Assembly: GCA_028277195.1 (NCBI GenBank) | Contig: JANQGS010000263.1 | Location: 1-20,253, forward strand | DNA length: 20,253 nt | Origin: Candidatus Gastranaerophilales bacterium | Lineage (GTDB): Bacteria; Cyanobacteriota; Vampirovibrionia; Gastranaerophilales; UBA9971 | Direction: 5' to 3' | Part shown: positions 8,026-15,778 of the stretch, in pieces | Numbering within the stretch: the first letter of the stretch is position 1 | Layout of the letters: each line of letters opens with the position of its first letter | Program-made: the position numbers and the translations under genes | The notes under the pieces: generated by a model | Seen by the model: only the letters and a program-made list of their open reading frames with translations | What the model was told of the DNA's origin: nothing | Database searches by the model: none

Positions 8026-8902
8026 GGGTTAAGTTAAGCACCTCTCTCAATTTTGTTTTTTGCTCTTCTGAAATAGTTACCAGGGGCGGTCTCACGTTCT
8101 CTTTTACTAAGTTTATCTCCTGCAATGCGGCTTTTAACGGCGTTGGGTTGGGCGCCATGAACAGGGACTTGAACAGGGGGTATAATTTATGCTGGATTTG
8201 CCTTGCTTCTGTGACGTTACCCTGCTTAAACCCTTTTATCATTTGCTTTATCTGTTTTCCTGCAAGGTGGGACGCCACGCTGACCACGCCGTAACCGCCA
8301 AGCGCGAGCATAGGCAGGGTTAAGCTGTCATCCCCGCTGTAAACCAGGAAATTATCCGGTGTTTTCATTGATATTTCTGTTACCAGGTCCAAATCAGGGT
8401 TGCTTTGCTTTACCGCGGCAATGTTTTCGTGTTTATCGGCCAGCTCCGCCATTGTATCGGGCAGCATGTTAATGCCTGTCCTGCCCGGAATGTTATATAG
8501 CATTACCGGCAGCTCGGTTGCGCGGGCAATTTGCGAGAAATGCCCTATCAATCCTTTTTGTGAGGGCTTGTTATAATACGGCACAACCGACAGTATGGCG
8601 TCAGCGCCTGCTTCCTCCGCTTTTTTCGACATCCCGACAGCGGTCTGCGTGCTGTTTGAGCCTGCGCCCAGCATTAATTTAGCCTTATCACCGACAGCAT
8701 TTTTAACCGCCCTGAAAACTTCAAGTTCTTCCTCATGTGTCAGTGTGGGCGACTCGCCTGTTGTCCCGGCAATGAGTATGGCGTCCGTGCCGTTTTCCGC
8801 AAGGTGGTTTGCGAGTTTTTCCGCTGCCGCGCAGTCTATTTCAAGGTTATCGTCAAATGGTGTTACCATTGCGGTAACTACTTCACCGATTTTAATTCTC
8901 AT
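8015..8902 (-). CDS. dapA: 4-hydroxy-tetrahydrodipicolinate synthase
   Basis: Codes for 295 residues, the standard length. It condenses pyruvate with aspartate semialdehyde in the diaminopimelate/lysine pathway. It is a class I aldolase barrel: GTTGE at 46-50 holds the Thr pair, VVPYYNKP at 106-113 the active-site Tyr110, YNIPGRTG at 136-143 Tyr136 and Arg141, and AAVKQS carries the Schiff-base lysine at 165. GGAG seven bases before the ATG gives a good Shine-Dalgarno. It is the first gene of the minus-strand run that continues into proC, secG and the two envelope-related genes, so any promoter lies between 8903 and about 8955. A TTGTGA/AATATA pair there is weak. The residues support true DapA, although related lyases (NanA, KDG aldolase) share the fold. 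Confidence 0.94.
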   Translation of the reverse strand: MRIKIGEVVTAMVTPFDDNLEIDCAAAEKLANHLAENGTDAILIAGTTGESPTLTHEEELEVFRAVKNAVGDKAKLMLGAGSNSTQTAVGMSKKAEEAGADAILSVVPYYNKPSQKGLIGHFSQIARATELPVMLYNIPGRTGINMLPDTMAELADKHENIAAVKQSNPDLDLVTEISMKTPDNFLVYSGDDSLTLPMLALGGYGVVSVASHLAGKQIKQMIKGFKQGNVTEARQIQHKLYPLFKSLFMAPNPTPLKAALQEINLVKENVRPPLVTISEEQKTKLREVLNLTHAA

Positions 8903-8955
8903 ACTTTATCTCCATCTCCGCTTTATATTTATAAATATTTATTTTATCACAAATT

Positions 8956-9396
8956 TTACACACCCAGGTTTCTTATTTTCATTAATCTTTGCATTGTCGG
9001 GCTCAGGGTGTTATTTTCCGCGTTATTGCCGCCCGGGTAAGTGTCAACAAAATGCAGCGGGTCTTTGAGCTCCTCCATGGCTTTCATAAAACCTATTTTA
9101 CCCGCATCTTTCTGTAGTTTTGTAAAATATGACTGCAGGGCAAACGTTACCGCGGAAGCCGCAATAAAGACCGGGACTCCTATTGCCAGTCCCAGTACGA
9201 GAAGCGGATTGTTTTTTATAAAAGGTTTATTTAAAACACCTTTTACTTTAGATTTTATTTTTTCGATTCTTTCAACATTCTCGGGTTTATTTAAAAAATT
9301 ATTAATTTTATCTTTATACCCTGTTTTTTCAGCAACCCAGAATATGCCTGCTCCTGCCGCTATTGCAAGAGCGGGGATAGAATTTTGATAAAATTT
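8956..9396 (-). pseudogene. 5'-truncated gene for a small two-helix membrane protein
   Basis: Reading the minus strand from 9396 gives 146 open codons ending at TAA (8956-8958), with no usable start. The frame begins KFYQNSIPALAIAAGAGIFW and runs straight out of a stop codon inside the inverted repeat of the neighbouring element. The first in-frame ATG comes only about 95 codons in. The product would have a hydrophobic segment near its start (about 7-21), a basic stretch (IEKIKSKVKGVLNKPF), a second hydrophobic segment (NPLLVLGLAIGVPVFIAASA) and a polar tail. Codon choice resembles neighbouring genes, so it was probably coding. I do not recognise the family. The missing start at the element edge suggests the 5' part was lost. 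A non-standard start such as ATT cannot be excluded. Confidence 0.6.
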
Positions 9397-9515
9397 TTAA
9401 AAATCTATATTAAAATCGTTAAAGGGGCGTAGCCCGCAAAATGCGGACAGCGCCGCCTGCTTCGCTCCCTTTAACCACGACTGGGGCGGTGGGCGGGCGA
9501 TTTTTAAAAATTTTA
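9389..9515. mobile_element. 127-base nested palindromic element, MITE/REP-like
   Basis: The outer arms are a perfect 17-bp inverted repeat: TAAAATTTTTAAAAATC (9389-9405) and its complement at 9499-9515. Inside lies a GC-rich core with its own stem: GTTAAAGGGGCG (9418-9429) pairs with CGCTCCCTTTAAC (9463-9475) with one bulged T, extending by AGC/GCT after a mismatch. A terminal hairpin CCGC-AAAAT-GCGG is at 9434-9446. An alternative pairing joins GCCCGC (9432-9437) to GCGGGC (9493-9498). No transposase gene and no clear target duplication are seen, only similar AATTTTGA/AATTTAAGA flanks. It abuts the truncated gene. It could also be a structured RNA. No second copy was noticed in this window. 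Confidence 0.6.
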
Positions 9516-9627
9516 AATTTAAGATAGCCTGAACTGTTACTATTAACAAATGCTTAAAGCAAAAACTAAAGCCAAACCCTCTTTTTTGTTTTAAAATAAA
9601 AAATCAGGACAAGTATGAGGCGTAAAA

Positions 9628-10989
9628 GTGGTTGAAACACAGGTAATAGAGCGCCTGAAAAGGCATGTTGAGCTGAACAACAAAGAGGCCCTTAAAAATG
9701 AGCTAAACAGTATGCACTCTGCGGATATTGCTGAAATATTCGAAAACATATCCCCGGAGGAGCGGCTTGATTATTTTCATTACCTGGACCTTGAAAAAGC
9801 AGCGGACATACTGGAGCATATAACACCCCAGATGCAGGTGGAACTGCTCGGAGCAGTTGATAAGGAAACCGCTGCAAAAATAATTTCCCGGATGCCGCAT
9901 GACATTCTTGCTGATTTTTTGGGGGATTTATCTGATGAGGAGATAAATAATTACCTCGAAAGACTGCCAGGCCGGGTATCTTCACAGATAAGGGAGCTGT
10001 TGAGCTATCCTGAGGATACCGCAGGCGGCATAATGACAACCGAATATCTCTATGTATATGAGAATATGACGGTTGAGGAGACTTTCGCGTACGTAAGAAG
10101 CAAGGCAGGAACGAATATTGATTTTTACTATATATATGTTGTTGACAGGGAAGGCCACCTGCTTGGCGTACTCAGCCTGAGAGGGCTTATAGGCTCGCCC
10201 CTGGACGCCAGGGTGGGCAGTATTATGACCACGGATGTGTTTAAGGTAACAACTAACGATGACCAGGAATATGTTGCTGACAGCCTCATAAAATACGGGT
10301 ACCTGGCCCTTCCCGTAGTTGATGAGTTCAACAGGCTCAAGGGTATAGTAACCTGGGATGACGCTCATTACGTAAATGAAGAGGAAACAACCGAGGAAAT
10401 CTATGCCTCATCAGGTATTTCAACGGGTCTGGCTGATGAAGACGAGATACTAACCGGAAGGCTCTCCCTTGCTATAAAAGCAAGGTCTCCCTGGCTGCTT
10501 ATAACGCTGGTGGGGGCTTTCGGGGCTGTTCAGGTGGCTGACCATTTCAAGGGAATTCTAAGCCAGTTGCCGGTTATAGCAATATTTATCCCGCTGCTCA
10601 TAGGACTCGGCGGAAACATAGGCACACAGAGCGTTACCCTTATGGTAAGGGGATTGTCTACCGGGCAGGTAATGATGAGTTCCGCCCTGCACCATATTTT
10701 CAGGGAATTCAGGGTTGGGCTTGTAATAGGGCTTATTTTTGGCGTTCTTGTCATGATTGTAACGTGGAACTGGAAAAACAATATGGCCCTCGGGGTTGTG
10801 GTGGGTGCCGCCATGGCTGCAAATATGGCTATTGCAACCGTTATAGGCACGTTTTCACCGTTTGTTTTAAAGAGGTTTAATATTGACCCTGCTGTTGCGA
10901 GCGGGCCTTTTATTGCTACTGCTATTGACATTATAGGACTGGCGGTTTATTTTATTCTGGTGACTTTGTTTTTGGATTTTTTGCCTTAA
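9628..10989 (+). CDS. mgtE: magnesium transporter MgtE
   Basis: Codes for 453 residues, the usual length. MgtE is a dimeric Mg2+ channel of the inner membrane, gated by intracellular Mg2+. The order is: N-terminal helical domain (about 1-127), two CBS domains (about 128-255, with GGIMTTEYL and GSIMTTDVF), a plug helix, then five membrane helices from about residue 288. The pore motif GLGGNIGTQSVTLMVRGLS and the final DPAVASGPFIATAIDIIG, whose Asp434 corresponds to the pore aspartate of T. thermophilus MgtE, are both present. The start is GTG, with GAGG seven bases upstream; no competing ATG is in frame. No recognisable Mg2+ riboswitch is seen in the 112 bases before it, which are AT-rich. Confidence 0.95.
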   Translation: MVETQVIERLKRHVELNNKEALKNELNSMHSADIAEIFENISPEERLDYFHYLDLEKAADILEHITPQMQVELLGAVDKETAAKIISRMPHDILADFLGDLSDEEINNYLERLPGRVSSQIRELLSYPEDTAGGIMTTEYLYVYENMTVEETFAYVRSKAGTNIDFYYIYVVDREGHLLGVLSLRGLIGSPLDARVGSIMTTDVFKVTTNDDQEYVADSLIKYGYLALPVVDEFNRLKGIVTWDDAHYVNEEETTEEIYASSGISTGLADEDEILTGRLSLAIKARSPWLLITLVGAFGAVQVADHFKGILSQLPVIAIFIPLLIGLGGNIGTQSVTLMVRGLSTGQVMMSSALHHIFREFRVGLVIGLIFGVLVMIVTWNWKNNMALGVVVGAAMAANMAIATVIGTFSPFVLKRFNIDPAVASGPFIATAIDIIGLAVYFILVTLFLDFLP

Positions 10990-11054
10990 ATTTCCAAACA
11001 CCGCCGCCTTTTTTGCCAGAGGTTAAAAAATATTTTCTCTGTTTATTTTTATAT

Positions 11055-11060
11055 TATAAT
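11055..11060 (+). promoter_or_regulatory. consensus -10 box before argH
   Basis: A perfect TATAAT lies about 110 bases before argH, with no clear -35 at the right distance. The 10-bp palindrome TCTCATGAGA follows a few bases downstream and could be an operator. Transcription would begin around 11067-11068. Confidence 0.4.
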
Positions 11061-11067
11061 TTCTCTC

Positions 11068-11145
11068 ATGAGAAAAGTTGATAAAGAGACTTTAGTAAGA
11101 AAAATTATTAAAAGTCAAATAGAAGGTTATGTTGCCGGGTTTTAG
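11068..11145 (+). CDS. possible 25-codon leader ORF before argH
   Basis: ATG at 11068 opens 25 codons beginning MRKVDKETLVRKIIKSQIEG and stopping at TAG (11143-11145), 22 bases before argH. There is no Shine-Dalgarno, but the ATG sits about where transcription from the TATAAT box at 11055-11060 would start, so it could be leaderless. The peptide is not arginine-rich, so classical attenuation by arginine is unlikely. It may equally be a gene remnant or chance. Confidence 0.22.
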   Translation: MRKVDKETLVRKIIKSQIEGYVAGF

Positions 11146-11167
11146 TATATCATTATGGAGATAACTA

Positions 11168-12538
11168 ATGAACAAACTATGGAGCGGAAGGTTTCAAAAA
11201 TCAACCCATAAACTGACTGATGACTTTAATTCCTCAATTCACTTTGACCAGAGACTGTATAAACAGGACATAACCGGCAGTATAGCTCACGCTAAAATGC
11301 TCGGGAAACAGGGCATAATACCCAAAGAAGACGCTGAACTTATACAAAAAACACTCTATGAGATACTTTCAGATATTGAGGAAGGCAAAATCGAATTCGA
11401 TATAGCCGCAGAAGACATCCACATGAACATAGAGCAAATATTAACCCAAAGAATCGGGGATGTGGGCAAGAAACTCCATACGGGCCGCAGCAGGAACGAC
11501 CAGGTAGCCCTGGATATGCGCATGTACCTCAAGGATGAAATCCGTGTAATCACAGCAATGATAACCGACCTGCAAAAAGTACTTTTAAACCTTGCAAAAG
11601 AGAACACCCTGACAATAATGCCCGGGTATACACACCTGCAAAAAGCCCAGCCCCTAAGCTTTGCTCATCACCTGCTGGCTTATGTGGAGATGCTCAAAAG
11701 GGATAAACAAAGGTTAAACGATACTTACACCCGTACAAATGTGCTTCCGCTCGGTGCCGGCGCGCTTGCTGCCACGACTTACCCGCTTGACAGGGATTTT
11801 GTCGCCCGGGAACTGGATTTTGAGCAGATATCCTTAAACAGTCTTGATGCGGTGTCTGACAGGGACTTTTGCATAGAACTCTTAAGCGCTCTTTCTATAA
11901 TGATGATGCACTTAAGCAGGTTTTCGGAAGAGATTATATTCTGGTGCTCGCATGAGTTTCAATTTGTGGAGCTGGACGACGCTTTCAGCACCGGCAGCAG
12001 TATAATGCCCCAGAAAAAGAACCCCGATATAGCTGAGCTGGTCAGAGGCAAAACAGGGCGTATATATGGAAGCCTCATGGCGCTGTTAACAACAATGAAA
12101 TCACTGCCCCTGGCATATAATAAGGACATGCAGGAAGACAAAGAGCCTGTTTTTGACGCCATAGACAATGTAAAAATGTGCCTGCCGGTGTTTACGGATA
12201 TGGCGGGAAGTATGAAAGTCAATAAAGACAGGATGTATGAGGGCGCAAAAGGCGGTTTTACAAACGCTACCGACCTGGCGGACTACCTGGTTAAAAAAGG
12301 CATCGCTTTCAGGGACGCGCATTCTATTGTGGGTAAAATAGTCTTTGCCTGCATAGAAAAAGGCATTGGACTTGAGGATATGACGCTGGATGAGTATAAA
12401 GCGGTGTCCCAAAACGTTGAGGAAGATGTATTTAAGGCAATTTCCCTTGAGGAGTGCGTTAATAAACGCAATGTCCCGGGCGGCCCGGCAGAGGAAGCGG
12501 TTAAAAAAGCGATTGCTGTTAATGAGGCCCTGCTGTAA
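11168..12538 (+). CDS. argH: argininosuccinate lyase
   Basis: Codes for 456 residues, standard for the family. It cleaves argininosuccinate to arginine and fumarate, the last step of arginine synthesis; a cytosolic homotetramer of the fumarase/aspartase superfamily. The three conserved regions are present: TGRSRNDQVALD (105-116), GYTHLQKAQP (153-162, His155 likely acid/base) and GSSIMPQKKNP (276-286, with the catalytic serine loop). GGAG seven bases before the ATG supports the start. No other arg gene is in the window; it precedes the separately promoted rpsB-tsf pair. Confidence 0.96.
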   Translation: MNKLWSGRFQKSTHKLTDDFNSSIHFDQRLYKQDITGSIAHAKMLGKQGIIPKEDAELIQKTLYEILSDIEEGKIEFDIAAEDIHMNIEQILTQRIGDVGKKLHTGRSRNDQVALDMRMYLKDEIRVITAMITDLQKVLLNLAKENTLTIMPGYTHLQKAQPLSFAHHLLAYVEMLKRDKQRLNDTYTRTNVLPLGAGALAATTYPLDRDFVARELDFEQISLNSLDAVSDRDFCIELLSALSIMMMHLSRFSEEIIFWCSHEFQFVELDDAFSTGSSIMPQKKNPDIAELVRGKTGRIYGSLMALLTTMKSLPLAYNKDMQEDKEPVFDAIDNVKMCLPVFTDMAGSMKVNKDRMYEGAKGGFTNATDLADYLVKKGIAFRDAHSIVGKIVFACIEKGIGLEDMTLDEYKAVSQNVEEDVFKAISLEECVNKRNVPGGPAEEAVKKAIAVNEALL

Positions 12539-12562
12539 ATATTTATGGCGGTTTTTTTATGA

Positions 12563-12582
12563 CAAACTAATAAAATAGTTTG
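12563..12582 (+). terminator. AT-rich hairpin between argH and rpsB
   Basis: CAAACTA (12563-12569) pairs with TAGTTTG (12576-12582) around an ATAAAA loop, and a T run follows at 12590-12596. The stem is weak (two G-C pairs) and the T run is eight bases away, so it may be a poor argH terminator. It overlaps the -35 box of the rpsB promoter, so a regulatory role is also possible. Confidence 0.35.
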
Positions 12583-12608
12583 AATATAGTTTTTTTCTTT
12601 GTGATAAT
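12580..12608 (+). promoter_or_regulatory. promoter of rpsB-tsf
   Basis: TTGAAT (12580-12585), a 17-base spacer and GATAAT (12603-12608) preceded by TGT give a sigma70-type promoter with an extended -10. Transcription would start near 12615, leaving a leader of about 40 bases that carries AGGAG before rpsB. Confidence 0.6.
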
Positions 12609-12655
12609 ATCTAAATTAAACAAAATTAGAGAAAAAAATAGGAGAAACGTAAAAT

Positions 12656-13537
12656 ATGCCTGTAGCATCAATGCTTGAATTACTGGAAGCAGGTGTCCAT
12701 TTTGGACACAAGACCCAACGCTGGAACCCGAAAATGAAAAAATATATTTACGGCGAAAGGCACGGTATTTATATAATTGACCTGAGAAAAACATCTGGCC
12801 TGCTTGATAAGGCTTATGAAACAATAAGGGAAGCCGCGGCAAAAGGCAAGAATATAGTATTTGTAGGCACTAAAAAACAGGCCAGCGAAGTAATGGAAGA
12901 GGAAGCAAACAGGTGCGGCGCTTACTTTATAAACAGACGCTGGCTCGGCGGCACGCTTACCAATTTTGAGACAATCAGGACAAGAATCAAAAAACTTAAT
13001 GAGCTGGAAGAACTCAGGGATAACGGGCACTTTGACAGGTTGCCCAAAAAAGAAGTTTCTGTAATGACAAAGCAAATAAGTAAATTAAACAAGTCACTCA
13101 GCGGAATTAAGACAATGAAAGGCATGCCCGGGTTATTGTTTATAGTTGACCAGAAAAAGGAGCTCATTGCCATAAAAGAAGCAAATAAAATCGGTATTCC
13201 CATTGTCGGGCTTGTTGATACAAATTCTGACCCTGATGATATCGACCATGTAATCCCCGGAAATGACGACGCCATAAGGGCAGTGAGCCTAATCGCCGGA
13301 AAAATGGCCGATGCCGTCCTGGAAGGCAAGGCAAGCAGGGAACAGGTTGCAAAAGATGATGAGGGAGAACAGGTTACAGTCGGGACTGTAACTCCTGAAG
13401 ACGCCGGTGTATCCGTTGAGGAAATTGAGCAGACTGAAGAAATTAAAGAAGTTGAGGAAATAAAGGCGGAGCAGGAAGCTGAAATTCGGGAAGAACAACA
13501 AGAACAGGAAGCAAAAGAAGATTTGGAGGAAAAATAA
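12656..13537 (+). CDS. rpsB: 30S ribosomal protein S2 with acidic C-terminal extension
   Basis: Codes for 293 residues, against about 230-255 in most bacteria. S2 binds the 30S subunit late in assembly and helps recruit S1. The family signatures are clear: HFGHKTQRWNPKMKKYIYGE near residues 16-35 and GLVDTNSDPDDIDHVIPGND in the last third. The extra length is a C-terminal tail from about residue 235, very rich in Glu with few hydrophobic residues, probably disordered. AGGAG lies about 11 bases before the ATG. The stop overlaps the tsf start by one base (TAATG), giving the usual rpsB-tsf coupling. Confidence 0.97.
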   Translation: MPVASMLELLEAGVHFGHKTQRWNPKMKKYIYGERHGIYIIDLRKTSGLLDKAYETIREAAAKGKNIVFVGTKKQASEVMEEEANRCGAYFINRRWLGGTLTNFETIRTRIKKLNELEELRDNGHFDRLPKKEVSVMTKQISKLNKSLSGIKTMKGMPGLLFIVDQKKELIAIKEANKIGIPIVGLVDTNSDPDDIDHVIPGNDDAIRAVSLIAGKMADAVLEGKASREQVAKDDEGEQVTVGTVTPEDAGVSVEEIEQTEEIKEVEEIKAEQEAEIREEQQEQEAKEDLEEK

Positions 13538-14184
13538 TGTCAATAACTGCAATACAGGTAAAAGAACTCAGGGATAAAACCGGTGCGGGCTTTATGGACG
13601 CTAAAAAAGCCCTGTCAGAAGTGGACGGTGACCTGGAAAAAGCTGCTGAATTGCTCAGGCAGAAGGGAATGGCTTCCGCTGAAAAGAAAATGGGACGTAT
13701 AGCATCTGAGGGCCTGATTGGCTCTTATGTGCACAACGGGAAAATAGGGGTGCTCCTGGAAGTTAATTGCGAAACGGATTTTGTCGCCAGGAACGAGGAA
13801 TTCCAGCAGCTCGTTAAGGATATTTGCCTGCAAATAGCAAGCTCCGCCCCCGAGTACGTTTCAAGGGAAGAAATACCCGCTTCGGTTATTGAAGAGGAAA
13901 AAAGAATTGAGTCAGGCAAGGAAGACCTTCAAAATAAGCCTGAAAATATCAGGGAAAAAATTGTGCAGGGCAGGGTGGATAAAATGCTGGGCGAGAAGGT
14001 CCTGCTCGAGCAAAATTTTGTTAAAGAGCCTGCTGTAACAATTGAAGAGCTTATAAAGCAAAAAATTGCCAAAATCGGCGAAAAAATAACCATCAGGAGG
14101 TTTACCAGGTTTGTACTTGGCGAGGGGCTTGAAAAAAGGCAGGAAAATTTTGCTGATGAAGTAATGAAAGAAATGAAAAAGTAA
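13537..14184 (+). CDS. tsf: elongation factor Ts, short form
   Basis: Codes for 215 residues, the compact single-core form seen in Thermus and cyanobacteria rather than the roughly 280-residue E. coli form. It exchanges GDP for GTP on EF-Tu. The N-terminal UBA-like domain (1-40) carries LRDKTGAGFMDAKKAL, and the nucleotide-exchange motif TDFVAR is at 80-85. GGAGG seven bases before the ATG is a strong ribosome-binding site located in the end of rpsB. A small membrane-protein gene follows after 7 bases. Confidence 0.96.
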   Translation: MSITAIQVKELRDKTGAGFMDAKKALSEVDGDLEKAAELLRQKGMASAEKKMGRIASEGLIGSYVHNGKIGVLLEVNCETDFVARNEEFQQLVKDICLQIASSAPEYVSREEIPASVIEEEKRIESGKEDLQNKPENIREKIVQGRVDKMLGEKVLLEQNFVKEPAVTIEELIKQKIAKIGEKITIRRFTRFVLGEGLEKRQENFADEVMKEMKK

Positions 14185-14191
14185 GGTATAA

Positions 14192-14656
14192 ATGGAGAGG
14201 TTTATTATACCTTCAGCCTTTTTAGGGGCATTATCAGGAGTAATTTTCGGGATTTTACTCCTGATGCCGTTTATTGCCCCGTTCATTTTTTTCCTTATGT
14301 TTATACTGAGCGGGATATTTGCTGTTATTATCCTGAAAAAAATTAATGCCGTTGGTGTTCTTTCTGTTTATGACGGGTGTTTTATAGGTACAATAGCGGG
14401 ATTTGCCTCTCTTGTAGGGGCTTCGGTCATTTATCTCCCTTTAGCTTTCTTATTGGGCGGATATTTTTCCTTGAAAAATTATGATATACTCGCGATTTTG
14501 ATGCTGGTATTTTCAACAGCTTTATTGAGCGCGCTTTTCAATGCTTTTTCCGCCCTGGTAACAGCTTATATTTTTGAAAAAATTGAAACTCGCGGCAAAA
14601 CCGGTTTTAAAGACCATTTTGAGTTAAATATTGATAAGGGCGATGAGGATATCTAA
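14192..14656 (+). CDS. hypothetical membrane protein, four predicted helices
   Basis: Codes for 154 residues. About four hydrophobic segments (roughly 5-25, 27-48, 63-90 and 98-128) are followed by a polar, charged C-terminal tail of about 25 residues. I do not recognise a family and see no catalytic motif. It starts 7 bases after tsf with AAGG five bases before the ATG, so it is probably cotranscribed with rpsB-tsf. It ends 93 bases before the convergent pdxA. The gene-like spacing and a membrane layout with polar end support a real gene. Its association with translation genes is positional only. Confidence 0.65.
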   Translation: MERFIIPSAFLGALSGVIFGILLLMPFIAPFIFFLMFILSGIFAVIILKKINAVGVLSVYDGCFIGTIAGFASLVGASVIYLPLAFLLGGYFSLKNYDILAILMLVFSTALLSALFNAFSALVTAYIFEKIETRGKTGFKDHFELNIDKGDEDI

Positions 14657-14749
14657 CCTGTTATATACATGAATGAGTTTGAATTTGGGAGCAGTATACC
14701 TCCATACCTGATTTAACGGTTTTAAATATGGCATGAGAGGTGGTGTATG

Positions 14750-15772
14750 TCAATAAACCCTGACCGAGCTAATACAATCAGCCAGCTTTACGGCCTCAAC
14801 CATGCTCCGGTAGTCCGCAACATTCCTGCCTGCAATATCATAAGCAGTGCCATGTGAGGGAGATGTCCTTATAACGGGGAGGTTTATGGTTGTATTTACG
14901 GCTGTTTCCATAGCCAGCATTTTAACGGGAATAAGCCCCTGGTCATGATAGCTTGCAACATAGGCATCATAAGGCATTTTTTCCCTGTTGAGAAAAGTTT
15001 TGGCCGCTTTTGCCCATAGAGTATCAGCCGGGAAAGGACCCTCTATATCAACTGAATGCTTTTTCCGCAAATGACTGACCGCAGGCATGAATAAATATTC
15101 CTCCTCCATGCCGAAAATACCGTCTTCCCCGGCATGCGGGTTTAGGGCGCACAGGGCTATTTTAGGGCTTTTTATGTTGAAATCGTTTTTCAGCGAATTA
15201 TTCAGGGCCATTATTGAGCTTAAAATTTTCTCGGTCTTAAGAATGCCCGGCACATCGGCAAGTTTTACGTGCCGGGTTAGCAGCATTACCCGCAAATTGC
15301 CTGAAACAAACAGCATTTCCGGGTCAGTATTCCTGCTTGAGTGCATGAATTTTGCCAGGGTTCTCTTTATTCTGTTTTCTTTCAGGTATTTTCTTAAAAT
15401 TTCCGTTTGCCCGGGAAAATTATAGCCTGCCATGTTTATTGATTTTTTTGATATGGGAGCGGTGACTATGGCTCTTGCTGAGCCTGTTTTTGCGAGTTCA
15501 CAGCATTTTATCAGGGAGAGCATGGAGTGCCTGCCGCTCTCAGGTGTGGGTTCACCTTTTATCATTTTTTTTGGGTCAAAGGGAATGTCTATAATTTCAA
15601 TATTTCCGGGAACGGCTAAATTAAGCTCAGAGGCGGTCTTGTAGAGAACTTCACCGTTCCCGACCAGCGCAATATCTCCCGGGTTAAAGGAATTAAGGGC
15701 CTTTATGGCTATTTCCGGGCCTATTCCGCCTGTATCACCTAGTGTTACCAAAATTTTTTTAGTGCTGTTCAT
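14750..15772 (-). CDS. PdxA-family 4-phospho-hydroxyacid dehydrogenase (PdxA or PdxA2)
   Basis: Codes for 340 residues, the family length. PdxA oxidises 4-phosphohydroxy-L-threonine in vitamin B6 synthesis. PdxA2 oxidises 4-phospho-D-threonate or D-erythronate after the DUF1537 kinase. LGDTGGIGPE is at 11-20. The three metal-binding histidines fit His168, His213 (LNPHAGEDG) and His276 (YHDQGLIPVK), and SPSHGTAYDIAG is near the end. The usual GHTE substrate loop is GQTE (121-124). It starts 6 bases after the endonuclease stop with no Shine-Dalgarno in that gap. Upstream beyond the R-M genes lies a DUF1537 kinase, so the PdxA2 role is favoured. True PdxA cannot be excluded. Confidence 0.85.
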   Translation of the reverse strand: MNSTKKILVTLGDTGGIGPEIAIKALNSFNPGDIALVGNGEVLYKTASELNLAVPGNIEIIDIPFDPKKMIKGEPTPESGRHSMLSLIKCCELAKTGSARAIVTAPISKKSINMAGYNFPGQTEILRKYLKENRIKRTLAKFMHSSRNTDPEMLFVSGNLRVMLLTRHVKLADVPGILKTEKILSSIMALNNSLKNDFNIKSPKIALCALNPHAGEDGIFGMEEEYLFMPAVSHLRKKHSVDIEGPFPADTLWAKAAKTFLNREKMPYDAYVASYHDQGLIPVKMLAMETAVNTTINLPVIRTSPSHGTAYDIAGRNVADYRSMVEAVKLADCISSVRVY

Positions 15773-15778
15773 TTGTTT

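Noticed and set aside
7352..8032. Long plus-strand frame of 226 codons opposite proC
   Set aside because: It is antisense to a clear pyrroline-5-carboxylate reductase and rich in Ser, Pro and Ala as expected of a shadow frame.
9041..9388. Plus-strand frame of 115 codons
   Set aside because: Its sequence is the low-complexity opposite-strand shadow of the better minus-strand frame 8956-9396, which has membrane segments and gene-like composition.
9516..9627. Mg2+ riboswitch before mgtE
   Set aside because: The 112 bases are AT-rich with no strong stems; the GC-rich palindrome further upstream does not resemble the M-box layout.
14657..14749. Bidirectional terminator between the convergent genes
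   Set aside because: Only a 4-bp stem (GGAG/CTCC) is visible and there is no T run in either direction.
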